Both the position numbers and the translations under genes were made by a program. This document shows positions 9,931-21,475 of a DNA stretch of 23,529 bases, one piece after another; positions within the stretch are counted from its first letter, which is position 1, and each line of letters starts with the position of its first letter. The stretch lies in assembly GCA_021464525.1 (NCBI GenBank), contig JADRCO010001019.1, positions 1-23,529 on the forward strand. The letters are read 5' to 3'. Source of the DNA: Rhizophagus sp. LPA8_4_AMF. Its lineage: Eukaryota; Glomeromycota; Glomeromycetes; Glomerales; Glomeraceae. The notes beneath the pieces were generated by a model, which was not told the DNA's origin, did not search any database, and worked only from the letters and a program-made list of their open reading frames with translations.

Positions 9931-12672
9931 TCATTGACTATATTCTCTTTAACATCTAAATGTCCATTTTCTAAAGCTTTGTTGTACTAATAAATAGCAA
10001 TTTCTATATTTTTGCTAGTCCCTTCACCACGTTCATATAAATACGCAAGACTTTTTTGTGCAAAAATATTCCTCCTTCAGCAGCCATCTTATATAAACCA
10101 AATGCTTTTTTTTTATTCATGTAAGTTCAAAAACCTTTTTCATAACAGTATCCAAGTTTAAATTGAGCATCAATAAGTCCTAGATTAGCTGATTTTTTAT
10201 AAAATTCATATGCTCTAACTTTATTTTCCAAAACACCCTTACCTAATTCATAAAATTCACCTAATTTATATAATGCATATTTATTATCATTTTCTGCAGA
10301 TTTATGATACCAATAATTAGCCTTATCTAAATCATTTACTATTTCTTCAAAATTTTCTTTGTAGTTACTACCAGCTGCCTCATTAAATAATTCAAATCCT
10401 TTTTCTTTATTAATTTCTGTTCCAATTCCATTTACATAACAATATCCGAGTTGAAACTTTGCACTTATATGTCCACTTTCAGCTGATTTTTTATAAAGTT
10501 CAAATGCTTTAATTTCATCCCTATCTACGAAATTTCCTAATTCATAATATTCACCTAAATTACATTGTGCTACCTCACATCCATCTTCTGCTGCCTTCTT
10601 AAACCAATAAAAAGCTTTTTCTAGATTCTTTTCAGTTCCTTCCCCACTTTCATATGAGAGTCCCAAGCTATTTCGAGCATGATTATGTCCTGCCTTAGCT
10701 GCTATACTATATAACTCAAATGCTTTTACTTTACTAACTTCAGTTCCTATACCATTAGAATAACAACATCCAAGTTTATTTATAGCATTTAAATAACCTT
10801 GATTAGCTGATTTTTTATAATATTCGAATGCTTTTCTTTCATCTTTTTCAGTACCTTCGCTATTTTTATATAAGAATCCAAGATTATATTGTGCAACTTT
10901 ATGACCATAATCCGCAGCTCTTTCATATAATTCAAATGCTTTTACTTTATTAACTTCAGTTTCAATTCCTTCATAGTAACAATTTCCAAGTTCAAATTGA
11001 GCACTCAGATACTCTTGATTAGCTGATTTTTTATAATATTCTATAGTTTTGGTTTTATTTATTTCTGTACCTTCACCTATTTTGTATAAAATTCCAACAT
11101 TATATTGTGCAACTTTATGACCATTATCAGCTGCTTTTTTATATAACTCAAACGCTTTTACTTTATTAACTTCAGTACCGATCCCCCATAATAATAACAT
11201 CCAAGTTCAAATTGAGCGTCCAAATATCCTTGATCAGCTGATTTTTTATAATATTCAAATGCTTTAACATCATCTTTTTCAACCTCATTTCCAGTTCTGT
11301 AATAATAAGCTAAATTGTATTGTGCTATTTTACATCCATTTTCTGCTGCTTTCGTATACCAATAAATGGTACATTCGATATCTTCTATATCTTCATATAA
11401 AATACCAAGATTACATTGCAATAATATGTTCTTTTTCAGCAGCAATTTTGTATAATTTAATTGCCTTTACTATACTAATATCAATTCCAATTCTTCTTTC
11501 ATAACAATATCCAAGTTCAAATATAGCATCTAAATATTCTTGATTGGCAGATTTTTTATAATATTCAAAAGCTTTTCTTTCATCTTTATTTATACCATCA
11601 CCATTTTTATAAAAATTACCTAAATTATATTGAGCAAATTTATTTCCATTTTCTGCTGCTTTGATGAACCAATAAATAGCCATTCCTAAATTTCTTTCTG
11701 TTTCAATTTCATTTAAATAATAATTACCTAATTTATTTTGTGCAGTTGAATATCCAGCCTTAGCAGATTAAATATAATATTCAAGAGCTTTCTTATCATC
11801 TTTATTTATTCCTATTCCATTTTGATAACAAATACTTAAATTAAATTGTGCACGTAAATTTCCTCATTAGCTGATTTAAAATATGATTCAAATGCTTTCT
11901 TTTCATATTTTGTTATTCCAATTCCATTTTGATAACAATAACCTAAATTATTTATTGCATTAGAATTTCCACTTTTTGCTGATTTTAAATAAAAGTCAAA
12001 TGCTTTAAATTCATCTTTTTTTAATTCCAAATCCAAATTGATAACAATATCCTAAATTATTTAATTCTTCTAATTCTTTTTTTTAATATTATCTATTTGA
12101 TTTTCGTCAACATCTTTATATATTATTATAGATTCAAAATAATTTTCCATAATATTTATTTCATCTTTACATAAATTTATTTCTAATCCATTAAAATTTT
12201 CAAATTGATCATATGATAATACATTTAATTCTTTTTCAATCAAATTCTTTTTATCAAAAATTATATCTTTATAATAATGAATTGATAATAAAATATTTTG
12301 AAATAATAATATTAAGTAATTGATATATAAAGAATAATTTTTTATTCTTATTATAATTATTAATTGATAATAAATATAATTTTAAGAAATTATTTTCATT
12401 AATAATATTTGTATCATCATCATTATATTATATTATGTATAAAAAAATCCAATTAAACTTGAAAACCAATTTTCATTTTCTTTATGATTTTTCATTAAAT
12501 TTAAAATTATTTCAAAATCTTTTTCATTATTATTAAGATAATCTTTTGTCCATTCTAATAAAATATCTTCAAATTTAGGATAATGTTCTATCTTTATAAT
12601 TTGACGATAAAATTCTTTTAAAAATTCTTTTAAAAAATCATCATCATCTTTTAAAATATTATTTAATGACAT
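9931..12672 (-). pseudogene. Sel1-repeat protein, copy B, broken
   Basis: This is the tandem partner of gene A. The ATG at 12672 starts the same N-terminal region (FLKEFLKEFYRQIIKIEHYP; WFSSLIGFFY), which loses frame near 12433. Repeat-coding pieces follow at 12036-11836, 11683-11411, 11445-11158 and 11200-10127, with a final homologous stretch to a stop at 9931-9933. About ten breaks are seen by comparison with gene A: in-frame stops near 11768, 10130 and 9990, a one-base loss near 11190, a one-base loss near 10070, several in 11860-12440, and the frame change near 11430 that gene A shares. The 10127-11200 piece alone could encode 357 residues. Copy B carries four repeats (exactly 432 bp) that gene A lacks, at about 10711-11142. 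Some central parts are almost identical to gene A while both ends differ clearly. Confidence 0.85.
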
Positions 12673-14539
12673 CGCGTTATAAGATAAAGAAGATTTTTTT
12701 TTTTTAAAATGTAAGTCAAAAAAAGAAATTAAAATTAAAGGCCACGTCTCCAGAAAAAAATAAAACTTCAAATGGAAGTGATTGACGATCAAAATACCCA
12801 CTTACCTAAAAAAAAAATTATTAACGATTTTCTAAAAATAATAGCAACACAACCAGTTAAAACATAATAATTTTGCCGATGACAAAAATGACGTATATAT
12901 CGATTTTATTTTGACTAGATTATATACTTAGACATCAAAAATTATATAATCAATTAGATTTAATAGATTTAATAATACAAGATAATATAAAATTTTATAT
13001 CTTTATTTAAAAAGGTCTCGGATTAGCTGTTAATAATCATTAATTTTTGTAAATATACTCGATATAATAATATTTGTAAATATTTCAAACATTATACAAC
13101 GAAAAGTTGTTTTGTAAAAAAGAGTAAACGAATGAAATTTCTTCCGCAATGAAATTGTATAGAGTTGGTTTATTATTCTATGAATTGAGGATATAAAATT
13201 ATGTTGCTACAAACATTTGTAGTTTTTTTTTGTACTCCAGCGAAATTTTTTTTTTTTCAAGTTCAGCGATATATAACAAACATCGAAATTATTCATTTCA
13301 TTTTCCCATGTAATATTTTTTTCTTTGTGTGAACGAGAATAAAGTATGTTTAGTAACTTTAAAATTAAATACTGAAATTCGTCAGAGAACATTCAATAGT
13401 GTGATGACGAATAAATAATGTATATATCGAAGAATTAATAAAAAATTATTATAAACACGTGATATATAACCCAAGCACGTGACGCTGTGAACCACCAACT
13501 TTGAAGTATCTATACACATTAAATCTATTAGAATAATAAAATTGATAATCAAGTATAAATAATTAATTAATGATTTGATCATTCTAATTTTTTTGACTAG
13601 TTATAAAGCTGTTAGATTTAAAGATTCTTTTTTTAATACAAATAATTATTGTACTACACAGATTTCAATTGATGATTTGGCTCAATCAAGATTCTTTTTG
13701 ACGTGATTGCGGATGTTGAGGATCATTCTTTTAATTTCCTTCCTTGTTTTATTTAAATTTTCTTCGAATATACTAATTTTAAAAGGGGGAAGGGAAAATA
13801 AGTAAAATTGCTTTTTTTTAAGATTTAAAATGATTCCCATTAAAATACTACCTGTATGCCCATCAATTTTACCGAAAAGATTTTCGATGAGAAATTGAAT
13901 TGTAGTCACTTATCAAAATAAATATATAATCTATAGTATATATCGATTAGTTGATGATTATATTAGATGATAAAGTAAATTGAAACACTTACGAACAAGT
14001 TAATTTTTGAATCTAAATATTTCACGCGAAATGTAAAGTATTAGAAACTTTAAATACACTGTAGATGATTTTAAATGTTACACTTGAAATCCTACGTGAT
14101 CATGTGATCGTAGTTGTTTCAAATTACGTGATTGTAGGTATTTTCGGAAAAGATTCATAAATAAGAAAGTTTATATACAATACAATTATGAACTCCTATT
14201 CAATAATCACCGTACTCGCCGTATTCGTGAATTAAAAAACTATTGACAAACTTTATTATTAAAATTATTTAATACTAATATTTAGTGATCATTAAAGGGA
14301 TTTATGGTATTATTCATCTTTAATAAAATCGTTAATTGAATTGATTATATAAAGAAAATTTTTTTCGGGTTAAGAAATTTTACTAAAGCTAGGTAATGTC
14401 AGTTAAAATTATAACTATGAATTTCTCTTAATTAAACATGAGAAAAAAATGTTCTAAATTTTTTCATTTATGTATAAAGTTTTTTTTTTTTTTTGTACAT
14501 ACAGTATATGTAGTATATATAGATACTTTTTAAAACAAA
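12673..14539. other. Intergenic region between Sel1 copy B and the telobox gene
   Basis: Short minus-strand frames at 13207-13392 and 13382-13582 are AT-coded and unconvincing. At 13682-13909 a minus-strand frame contains a textbook intron-like stretch (gtagta to a ccttcccccttttaaaattag acceptor), but splicing it closes every frame, so no gene is called. E-box-like cacgtg sites lie at about 13457 and 13476. Confidence 0.5.
14092..14134. promoter_or_regulatory. Palindromic CACGTGAT/ATCATGTGAT-type sites
   Basis: A near-perfect palindrome (ctacgtgatcatgtgatcgtag) is followed by attacgtgattg at 14123-14134. The latter 12-mer recurs exactly, in reverse complement, at 23074-23085 and 23259-23270. 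These may be E-box-like factor sites or ends of a dispersed element. Confidence 0.4.
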
Positions 14540-16349
14540 TTATAGTCCTATGATCGCAAAGACGCCATGATCAATATTTTCTCTTTTTCGTCGACCAAGT
14601 TCGGAACGTGCCTTATCCTTCAACTGACCTGCAGATCGATTCTCGAGGACTTGTCCTTTTTCTCCATAACTCTTCTTTATAGCTGACCATTGCTTTCCAA
14701 ATTGACGCATACCATCTTCAAGTGCATCCAATTCCTCATCAGTCCACTTAATTCGTTTCGCTTTTGTAGATTCTTCTTCATCAGAATTGTCAGAATTATC
14801 TACTGCTCTTCTCTTGCTATGCTTTCTCCTAAAAAAAAAAGCAAACAAAAAAGGCATTGAATTAGCTGATTATGATATGAATAGAAAATTAATAATATAA
14901 TGAAATAATAAATCATATCCAACCTGGAATTATCTTCGATTTCTTCTATAAACGATTCTTCTGATGACGTTCGCCTGGAATAACCATACGTTAGATATTA
15001 ATTTTCGAGCAAAGATAAACATTTAACTTACCTATCATCTACTGCTTCAGGCTGATCCACAATCATACTAGTCAAAGAACTTGATGAACGCTCTATTGTT
15101 TTTCGCCTAAAAAAAAAAAAAAAGATAATTTAAATTTAGGACTATATATAAATTGACTAAATAAATCAATTTTCGTACATAGGAATTGTTGCCCTTCGGT
15201 TACTACTGTTTGCCTTATTATTACGTTCACTCCTCGTTGTTCTTCGACTTAATATTGATAATTATTTTAGTTGAATCAAAAAATGTAAATGTAAAAAAAG
15301 TCAAAAGATAACTTTTAAAATTAAAATTTTACTCACCTTGGAGTGTAAGTATGTGATTCATCATCGCTATTAAGTAATAAATCGCTTTGAGTACGCTCTA
15401 CTGATTGATTACCATTAATGGTAACGCCGGACATCTTTTGTACCATTTCTTCTCTTCTTGTAAAAGAATCACCTAGGTTATCAGAAAAAATATCATCATC
15501 TTTTTCAATATCAACTAATCTACGTTTCTTTGCACTATTTTCAATTTCTTTTCGTGATGCATCTTCAACAATAATGATATTTGCCGAACTAGTTGATGGT
15601 ATGTGTGAAGCCTCGTCCAAAGTATACTTATACAATAAAGGTGCCTCCAATTTATTTACTTCATTAAATATTTTGGATAAATTCTTGAACATCTCCTCGA
15701 CAAACCTTCCCCATTTAAACTCTTTTGTCAACTTGTCCACATCTTCGGAAACACATTTAACCATATTACGAACTTTCATATATGTTTCCTTATACATTGG
15801 TGGACCACCTTCAACAACGACTGGAAACATATTCTTATACAAATTTTTTTGAGGATTCTTGTTAATCATAGAAATGTATATTTGTACTTTCAAGTTGAGA
15901 TCAAGATCCCAGATCTTCTCAGATTGCATCAAACTTGGCGGTACGACGTACTTAAAGAAAGATTTAGTGTCTACTTTTTGGAGATCTGGCACAGCGGGAT
16001 CAAAATTTGCAAATAACAAATTGAAAAAATGAGTTATGTTGGAACGTCTTACTAAATTAGATAGTTTATTTTTGTTTGATATTTCAAACTTGTCAATGTC
16101 TATAAAATCGCCAGATTTTAATAAAGATTTTTTGACCTCATAAAAGCACATATATTTTTTTGACGCAACCCATTTCAAATGCTTAATTACGGAAGGGGCT
16201 TGATTTCGAATTTCCTTCTCAAAATATTTAAGTTGAGCTGCTAAAGAATCATAAGCTAACGTATCTAAGATATGTAAATATCTTACTAGTTCATCTTCTT
16301 TAGCGATAATAGCGGTATCAATTGCGGACTCTGAAGTTTTTGACGTCAT
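14540..16349 (-). CDS. Telobox Myb protein, Tbf1/Taz1/TRF-like telomere-repeat binding factor
   Basis: Five exons on the minus strand: 16349-15337, 15247-15179, 15106-15032, 14974-14924 and 14828-14540, giving 498 residues. Introns are 89, 72, 57 and 95 nt with GT-AG ends, and all are in phase 2. The first ATG is at 16349; the open frame upstream of it has no ATG. Residues 20-235 are a helical region that I read as a TRFH-like dimerisation domain (IWDLDLNLKVQIYISM near 146-161); this is inference. KKRR at 274-277 is a likely nuclear signal. Residues 338-425 are a Ser/Arg/Glu-rich linker. Residues 429-480 are a Myb domain with W431 and W450 and the telobox helix LKDKAR at 472-477, which resembles yeast Tbf1 (LKDKARN) more than human TRF1 (LKDRWR). 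The family binds double-stranded TTAGGG repeats at telomeres and at some promoters. The start of exon 2 and its gtacga donor are the least certain boundaries. Confidence 0.83.
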
Positions 16350-16640
16350 CACGAAAATAATAAAAAAGTATAGTTTGAAATCGGAAAGCAAAAAGTAATA
16401 AAGTTATAAAAAAGTAAGTTACAAGTCGGAAACAAGATTTGTAAAAAAAAAAGAAGAAAAATCTTGTTGGGGTAACGATAAAAAAAAAAAGACAAAAAAA
16501 GACTTTTTTTAGGGGAATACGCACTTGTGGTCTAAGCCACGAGAACCATAATGATTTTTATGGTTTTCAAACACGTGTTTCCGCGTGATGTGGCGTAGCA
16601 TTTGACTTTGAAAGATTGTCCTAAAAATTTTTGATTTACA
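16350..16640 (-). promoter_or_regulatory. Upstream region of the telobox gene
   Basis: The 5' leader is rich in T and C runs on the coding strand (16380-16510). Further up, a palindromic E-box, aaacacgtgttt, is centred at about 16574 and is followed by a GC-containing stretch (ccgcgtgatgtggcg). This is the most likely promoter area. No TATA box is evident. Confidence 0.4.
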
Positions 16641-17360
16641 CTTGCATCTTCAAATGGTTGAAATAAAAAAGTTATTTTTAGAATTAATAATTAAAAAAGA
16701 ATCTCACTAATCATTAAATTTTATTTAATATCAAGTACTTTTTTAATTTTTTTATTTATTATTCTTTTTTGTTTTATAATACCCCAAATTGGAGAAAAAG
16801 ACGCGTCTTTTAGAATTCATTCTCATAAATAAACGATAAAATTTTTGTAATACCCATGTACTATTATAAAAGTAAATAATTCAAACCCGCCATCACTATT
16901 AAACTTTATAATTCAGCCTAATTTCTTTTAGTATAATATATTCAAATTATCATGATCATATAATCTAATTTACCGTACTCATAGATTATTATTACAAGGA
17001 AATATCTTACACATAATCGATAAAAGACTATAAGGGTCGATTGGAAGAAGAATAAAAAGGTTAATATAAGAAAAATTAATATATATATATTTTTTTTTAA
17101 AAAAAAAGAAAAATCAGATACAATAATTTTCTATAAACAGTAGATTACCTTCTTTTTAAACTAATTCATGTTCATATAGCCTCTAATTGACTTTTAACAA
17201 TTGAAGTTACAAGAACATAAGAACAATGATTAATAATTGTTAAATTATATAAATTTTATTTTTGGTTCATTAATTAACGATATTGCTTCGTCGAGCCGAT
17301 ATAAGATAAGAAAAAAAACTAAATTATTCGATACTTAACTAATATTAAGATTTAACAATA
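16641..17360. other. AT-rich intergenic DNA
   Basis: No gene-like frame, RNA gene or named repeat was seen. An AT dinucleotide run at about 17080-17092 is next to a long T/A run. Confidence 0.5.
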
Positions 17361-17581
17361 TCGTCAATTAAAAATTATTGACGACAATATTCCTCCTAAT
17401 TCATCGACATATATCAAATAATATGTCGTAACTTAAATTAAATTTAGCGATTATCCCACTACATAAAATGTCATAAATGTTGGCATCCCATCTATTTGGA
17501 AAGTTTCAGTTTCCAAATAAATAAATTATCTATAAGATCGCCGTTTATAGATTGTTAATGATATAATTTTTTAAATTATAT
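17361..17581. other. Cluster of five perfect small hairpins
   Basis: Five perfect inverted repeats follow one another: 17361-17368/17377-17384 (8 bp), 17405-17412/17421-17428 (8 bp), 17493-17502/17510-17519 (10 bp), 17528-17535/17545-17552 (8 bp) and 17561-17569/17573-17581 (9 bp). Loops are 3-9 nt. Four of the stems contain G and C, so they are not only an effect of AT bias. There is no coding frame here. It could be a structured RNA, a regulatory array or the decayed core of a small element. Confidence 0.45.
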
Positions 17582-18789
17582 AAACATCAAACGACCTAGT
17601 AATGGCACTTATAGTTATATATTCTTTATCAAACCCTGGAAAAAAAAGAAAAATCCAATAATTAATTAATTGTCAACTCTCTTTAATAGTTTTAAAGCAA
17701 AATCTGTTACCAGAAAATAAATAAAATTTTTATGAAACGTACAGTATCGTTACGTGGAGGATTAGATTATATTAAAAATGACAAAATTAATAACGAAAAA
17801 TTCACCTACAGTATTTCCTATTTCCACGAATTTTCAACGAACTCAAAATAAATTATTTATTAAAGAAAAGAATTTTTTTAAACGATAAAAAATTTCGATT
17901 AGATTGTCGTAAAAAAAAAAGAGAGGAAAGGAAGAAAATTTTTTCCCATGCATACGAAATGATGTAATTTATTCTGATCGACATAGTCTGTGAAAGGAGA
18001 CTAACCAATTTAAACATTGGGTTACCTATTGTGATAATCAGTTGGTTATGCAGAATGTAAAAAAAAGGCTAAAATATATGCAATATTGCAATCATCATTG
18101 AATTCATCGAGATAATAAATAGTTTATTAAAAAATTATTTATATTATTGTTAACCGGTTCTCATTTCTACTTTGGGTAATATTTTATATTTAATTCTCAA
18201 TCTTTTAGTTCGAGATGATCATTTCGATATTAAGAAATTTAATACCTGCATATTTATCAATAGGACGTTGGACGACAGTGTAATATATAACCACATTTTA
18301 AATAATTACTCTGAGATTTATCCTAAATCAAGGTAAACGGTTATTAATGATTTAATGATCGACTTAATAAATTTTATGAGAATTTATTGATTATGAAATA
18401 TCACAGATTTAATGACAGATAATTAACTTCTATTTGAGTATCACAGTATTTCTAATGACCGAACAATAACTCATTTATTGATTTTCCCATCAACTAAATA
18501 CATATACTACAGTTAAATCTATAGGAAAATGAAATTACTTAATTATCAAACTGGATATTCGCTACTAGAATATCTAATAGAACATTTCGTCAGTAAAAGT
18601 TCGATAAAATATGAGATGGTAGATTCAAATATTACTAATTAAAATTACAAGGAATAAATATTCTACTTCTTTGCTTTAGAAATTAGCATAATATATTTTA
18701 GCTTTTAATATGTAAAACACTTTTGAATAAATATATATAATTGTTACCAAGTGGAATGAATTAATTTCGGTAATAAGAATATAAAAGAA
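17582..18789. other. AT-rich intergenic DNA
   Basis: No gene is seen. Another perfect 7-bp hairpin (gatattc/gaatatc, 18554-18560 with 18568-18574) resembles those in the cluster at 17361-17581. Confidence 0.5.
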
Positions 18790-19560
18790 AATGTTTATTA
18801 ATAAATACAGCAACGCATGATCTGCATTAGCTTGATGTAATATAGATATTGTTCCTAAATCTAACTGGACGAAACATTTTCATAGTTTTGTATATTGATG
18901 TCTTGCTTCATCGCTTACTTTTGTCGTCTTTAAAATTTATGTACACAAATCCAAAGATTTTTCAATATTTAATTAGTAAAAAATAATTTTTCGGTTTTTA
19001 CAATACTCTAAAATCATCATTTGTTTCAAAAGAATTAATGTCCATAATTTCAAACCAACTCTGGTTATTATATAATGACATTTTTTTTGCAATTCCTAAT
19101 TTTAAAAGTTATAATCAGACCTTTAACCGTCTTCGTTCGTAAAATGTTAATACACTATCTTTAATGTTGTAGTTGATAATGTTATGTGATGATTTTTTTT
19201 AATTGTTACAATTCAGAAATATATTCAATTCCTCGATATGTACTAAATACTTCATGGAGAACTGTGGATATCAATGATATTCCTGCTGCGCCGTAATACT
19301 TTTTTATTTTAATATCGATAGACTTTTTATCCATCTTTTTAAATAAAGTATCATCGTGAGAAAATCTAGAAAAAAAAATTAATTATTATGGGATAAAATT
19401 CTGTCATTTATTTATAACTTACAATTATTAGAATTCTCGATCTTTCAGCAAGAGATGCTTCTCAAATGCTGATTCAATATATTATGTTAAATTCTTATTT
19501 TCTAGAAGAAACTATTTAGGCGAATAACTTATATAATTGATTATAATATTTACGTCTTGA
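18790..19560 (-). pseudogene. Decayed minus-strand gene remnant with one exon-like block
   Basis: The clearest part is 19365-19206: after a ttttttttctag acceptor it reads open for 52 codons (FSHDDTLFKKMDKKSIDIKI at the start, YYGAAGISLISTVLHEVFST in the middle) to a stop. A good donor (gtaagt) at 19422 marks a 57-nt intron before it, but the upstream piece (ESAFEKHLLLKDREF) does not join in frame. Downstream, 19081-18998 encodes MSLYNNQSWFEIMDINSFET with seven more codons, and about 18922-18790 gives FVQLDLGTISILHQANADHA. The order and shared strand suggest one old gene, now interrupted. The family is unknown to me. Confidence 0.33.
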
Positions 19561-20421
19561 GCTATACTGTATATACTTATAGTCATCAAATCTTGTTTCC
19601 GGTGTATGCAGTTATAATTAAATAAAAAAAAAAACGAAAGCCGTTAGAGTAATGCTTTCTGCATTACTAGCTGTAGACGTGGACACTTTTCGCCCTATAT
19701 AAATTCCATAGTGAGTTAAATTCACTTCGCAATAAAAACCAGCAAGTAGCATACCTTGAAACAATTATAGGAGTGCAAAAAGTAAAATCTCTCGGATCCG
19801 TTTATTTATATATTCTATTAGAAAGCGACAGAAATCACATGATTAGGAGTTAGGAGTATATTAGTAATGCAACGACAAACCCGTTAAATACCAAAAAAGT
19901 TTTAATTTTTGTTTTCAACTTTTCAACTTTCAGTCTATTCTAGTTTCATTCTTTCCTTTTACATTCTATTCTAACTAATGTTGTTATTGTAAAGTGAAAA
20001 TGGAGACAAAAAAAATATACAATTATCACATTTTATTTCTACTTGAAGGCCGGCATATACACACCATTTCATATGTTAATTATTTGCGCAACACTTAGAT
20101 TGTGAAATCGAATGATCAATAAATAGATCCAAAACTTTCTTTATTCTGTTCTTAGATGAAATTAACAATCTTATGGAAATATCTTTTATATTTCTAGAAT
20201 CACATACAATTAAATATCTATAACGGATAACTCTATGGCGACACGTTGTAATAACCCTATCCTTGTCTATACAAATATAAAGTAAAATAACCTATAACTA
20301 ATAGATTGGAACAATATCACAATCTAAAATGAAAAGAGTACGTTAATGTAATAGAAAATTACAAAACTCAACAGAAATCGAAATATAGATGGTTACCCTT
20401 TTGTTCGAAATCATTCTTTTT
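19561..20421. other. Intergenic DNA with a hairpin and a TATA-like site
   Basis: A perfect hairpin with an 8-bp stem and 5-nt loop lies at 19648-19668 (agtaatgc/gcattact). About 30 bp further on is a plus-strand TATA-like stretch (tatataaa, about 19696-19703). No frame follows that I can support, so a non-coding transcript is only a possibility. Confidence 0.3.
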
Positions 20422-21148
20422 TTATTTTTGTTTACTTTTCGCATTATTACGTGAAAATACCTCTTCCACCGGATAATCCTCAACTTTGTTTTCAAAATAT
20501 ACTGCTGTGATATTCTCTCGTTTGAAGTAGTTACCTTCAGTTCATGGTCGAGTAAGAATATTGAGCGCCTCTACATCACCTTCACTTAACATTTCTTGCT
20601 GCCTTGCCTGTGAGTAAAAAGTTATTTGTCATTAGGTGAAACCAACTGTATAAAACTGAAAATCGAAAGGGATTATACAAACCGATATCATTTACTCCTT
20701 CTATTCTTTCCTTCGATTGTAAATATTATCTCATAGGATGGAGCATAATAGACTTTTGGTCAGACAGACCAGTCTTTCGCATCAGATGGTAATTCATAGT
20801 TGATATCATGATATCACCATTACATTATTTTCAACGATCACATATTAGTCACGGTCTAGACGAGAGTGATGGCTAATTGTATTATAAACGAATATATTAA
20901 TTACCTGTTTTCGTTTTGTCCTATCGTATGGTTAAGAGTAAAAGAGAGGTAAAAAAACATAATAGTACCGTTAATATTAAGATACAATTAAAAAAGAGGT
21001 AAAAATTACCAACATAGTTGCTTCAATAGTTACCACATTAAAGATGAAAACAAAATCACGTTCCTTCCATCGCACTCTTTACATATAGTACAAGTCCTTG
21101 GAAAATTTTTCACGAAATTCGTAAGGCACTTCACCTCTCGTCCAGGAT
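20422..21148 (-). pseudogene. Candidate minus-strand exons, gene unknown
   Basis: Two exon-like blocks stand out. Block 1, 21148-21083, starts after a cag acceptor, encodes SWTRGEVPYEFREKFSKDLY and ends at a good donor (gtaaag). Block 2, 20607-20422, follows a branch-like ctaatgac and a tttttactcacag acceptor. It encodes RQQEMLSEGDVEALNILTRP, then a stop, then EDYPVEEVFSRNNAKSK in the same frame and a final stop. Between them other open pieces exist in competing frames (for example at about 20690-20800), so the joins cannot be settled. I do not recognise the product. It may be an old host gene, or a real gene whose exons I cannot assemble by eye. Confidence 0.33.
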
Positions 21149-21475
21149 CTGAAGCTCACAATTTTGTTAACTAGTAGTATAATAGTTGTTGAATAAACGA
21201 AAAACAAAAAAAGGAACGTGTTTCTTGAAAGTCTACTCGTGCTTGCTATATTTAGTTGGTGTTATATTTAGTTGGCGCCCTAAAATTATACACAAAAAAT
21301 ATCGAACCTCTCGTATTCGTATATATCTCAATAAAAAAAAATATAATGCTTCTGCAAAACAACCTTTCCGGCATAAATCCAGCCACATAACGCAAGCAAT
21401 CCAAGTACATTGTATAATATAATTATTTACGCTAATAACATGGCTAGTATGTATGTCAACGTTAATGGATAGGAA

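Noticed and set aside
12433-12801. Extending Sel1 copy B upstream to 12801
   Set aside because: The first in-family residues begin at the ATG at 12672, aligned with the ATG of gene A; the upstream part is T-rich leader.
13682-13909. Minus-strand frame with an intron-like insert
   Set aside because: Splicing the apparent intron leads to a stop in every frame, and the start is not ATG.
15418-15852. Plus-strand 144-codon frame
   Set aside because: Antisense to exon 1 of the telobox gene and made of its complement codons.
16318-16524. Minus-strand 68-codon frame
   Set aside because: It covers the poly-T/C leader and start of the telobox gene in another frame; it is mostly Phe and Leu from T runs.
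20400-20415. gttcgaaatc, a tRNA B-box-like string
   Set aside because: No A box, acceptor stem or anticodon arm can be drawn around it.
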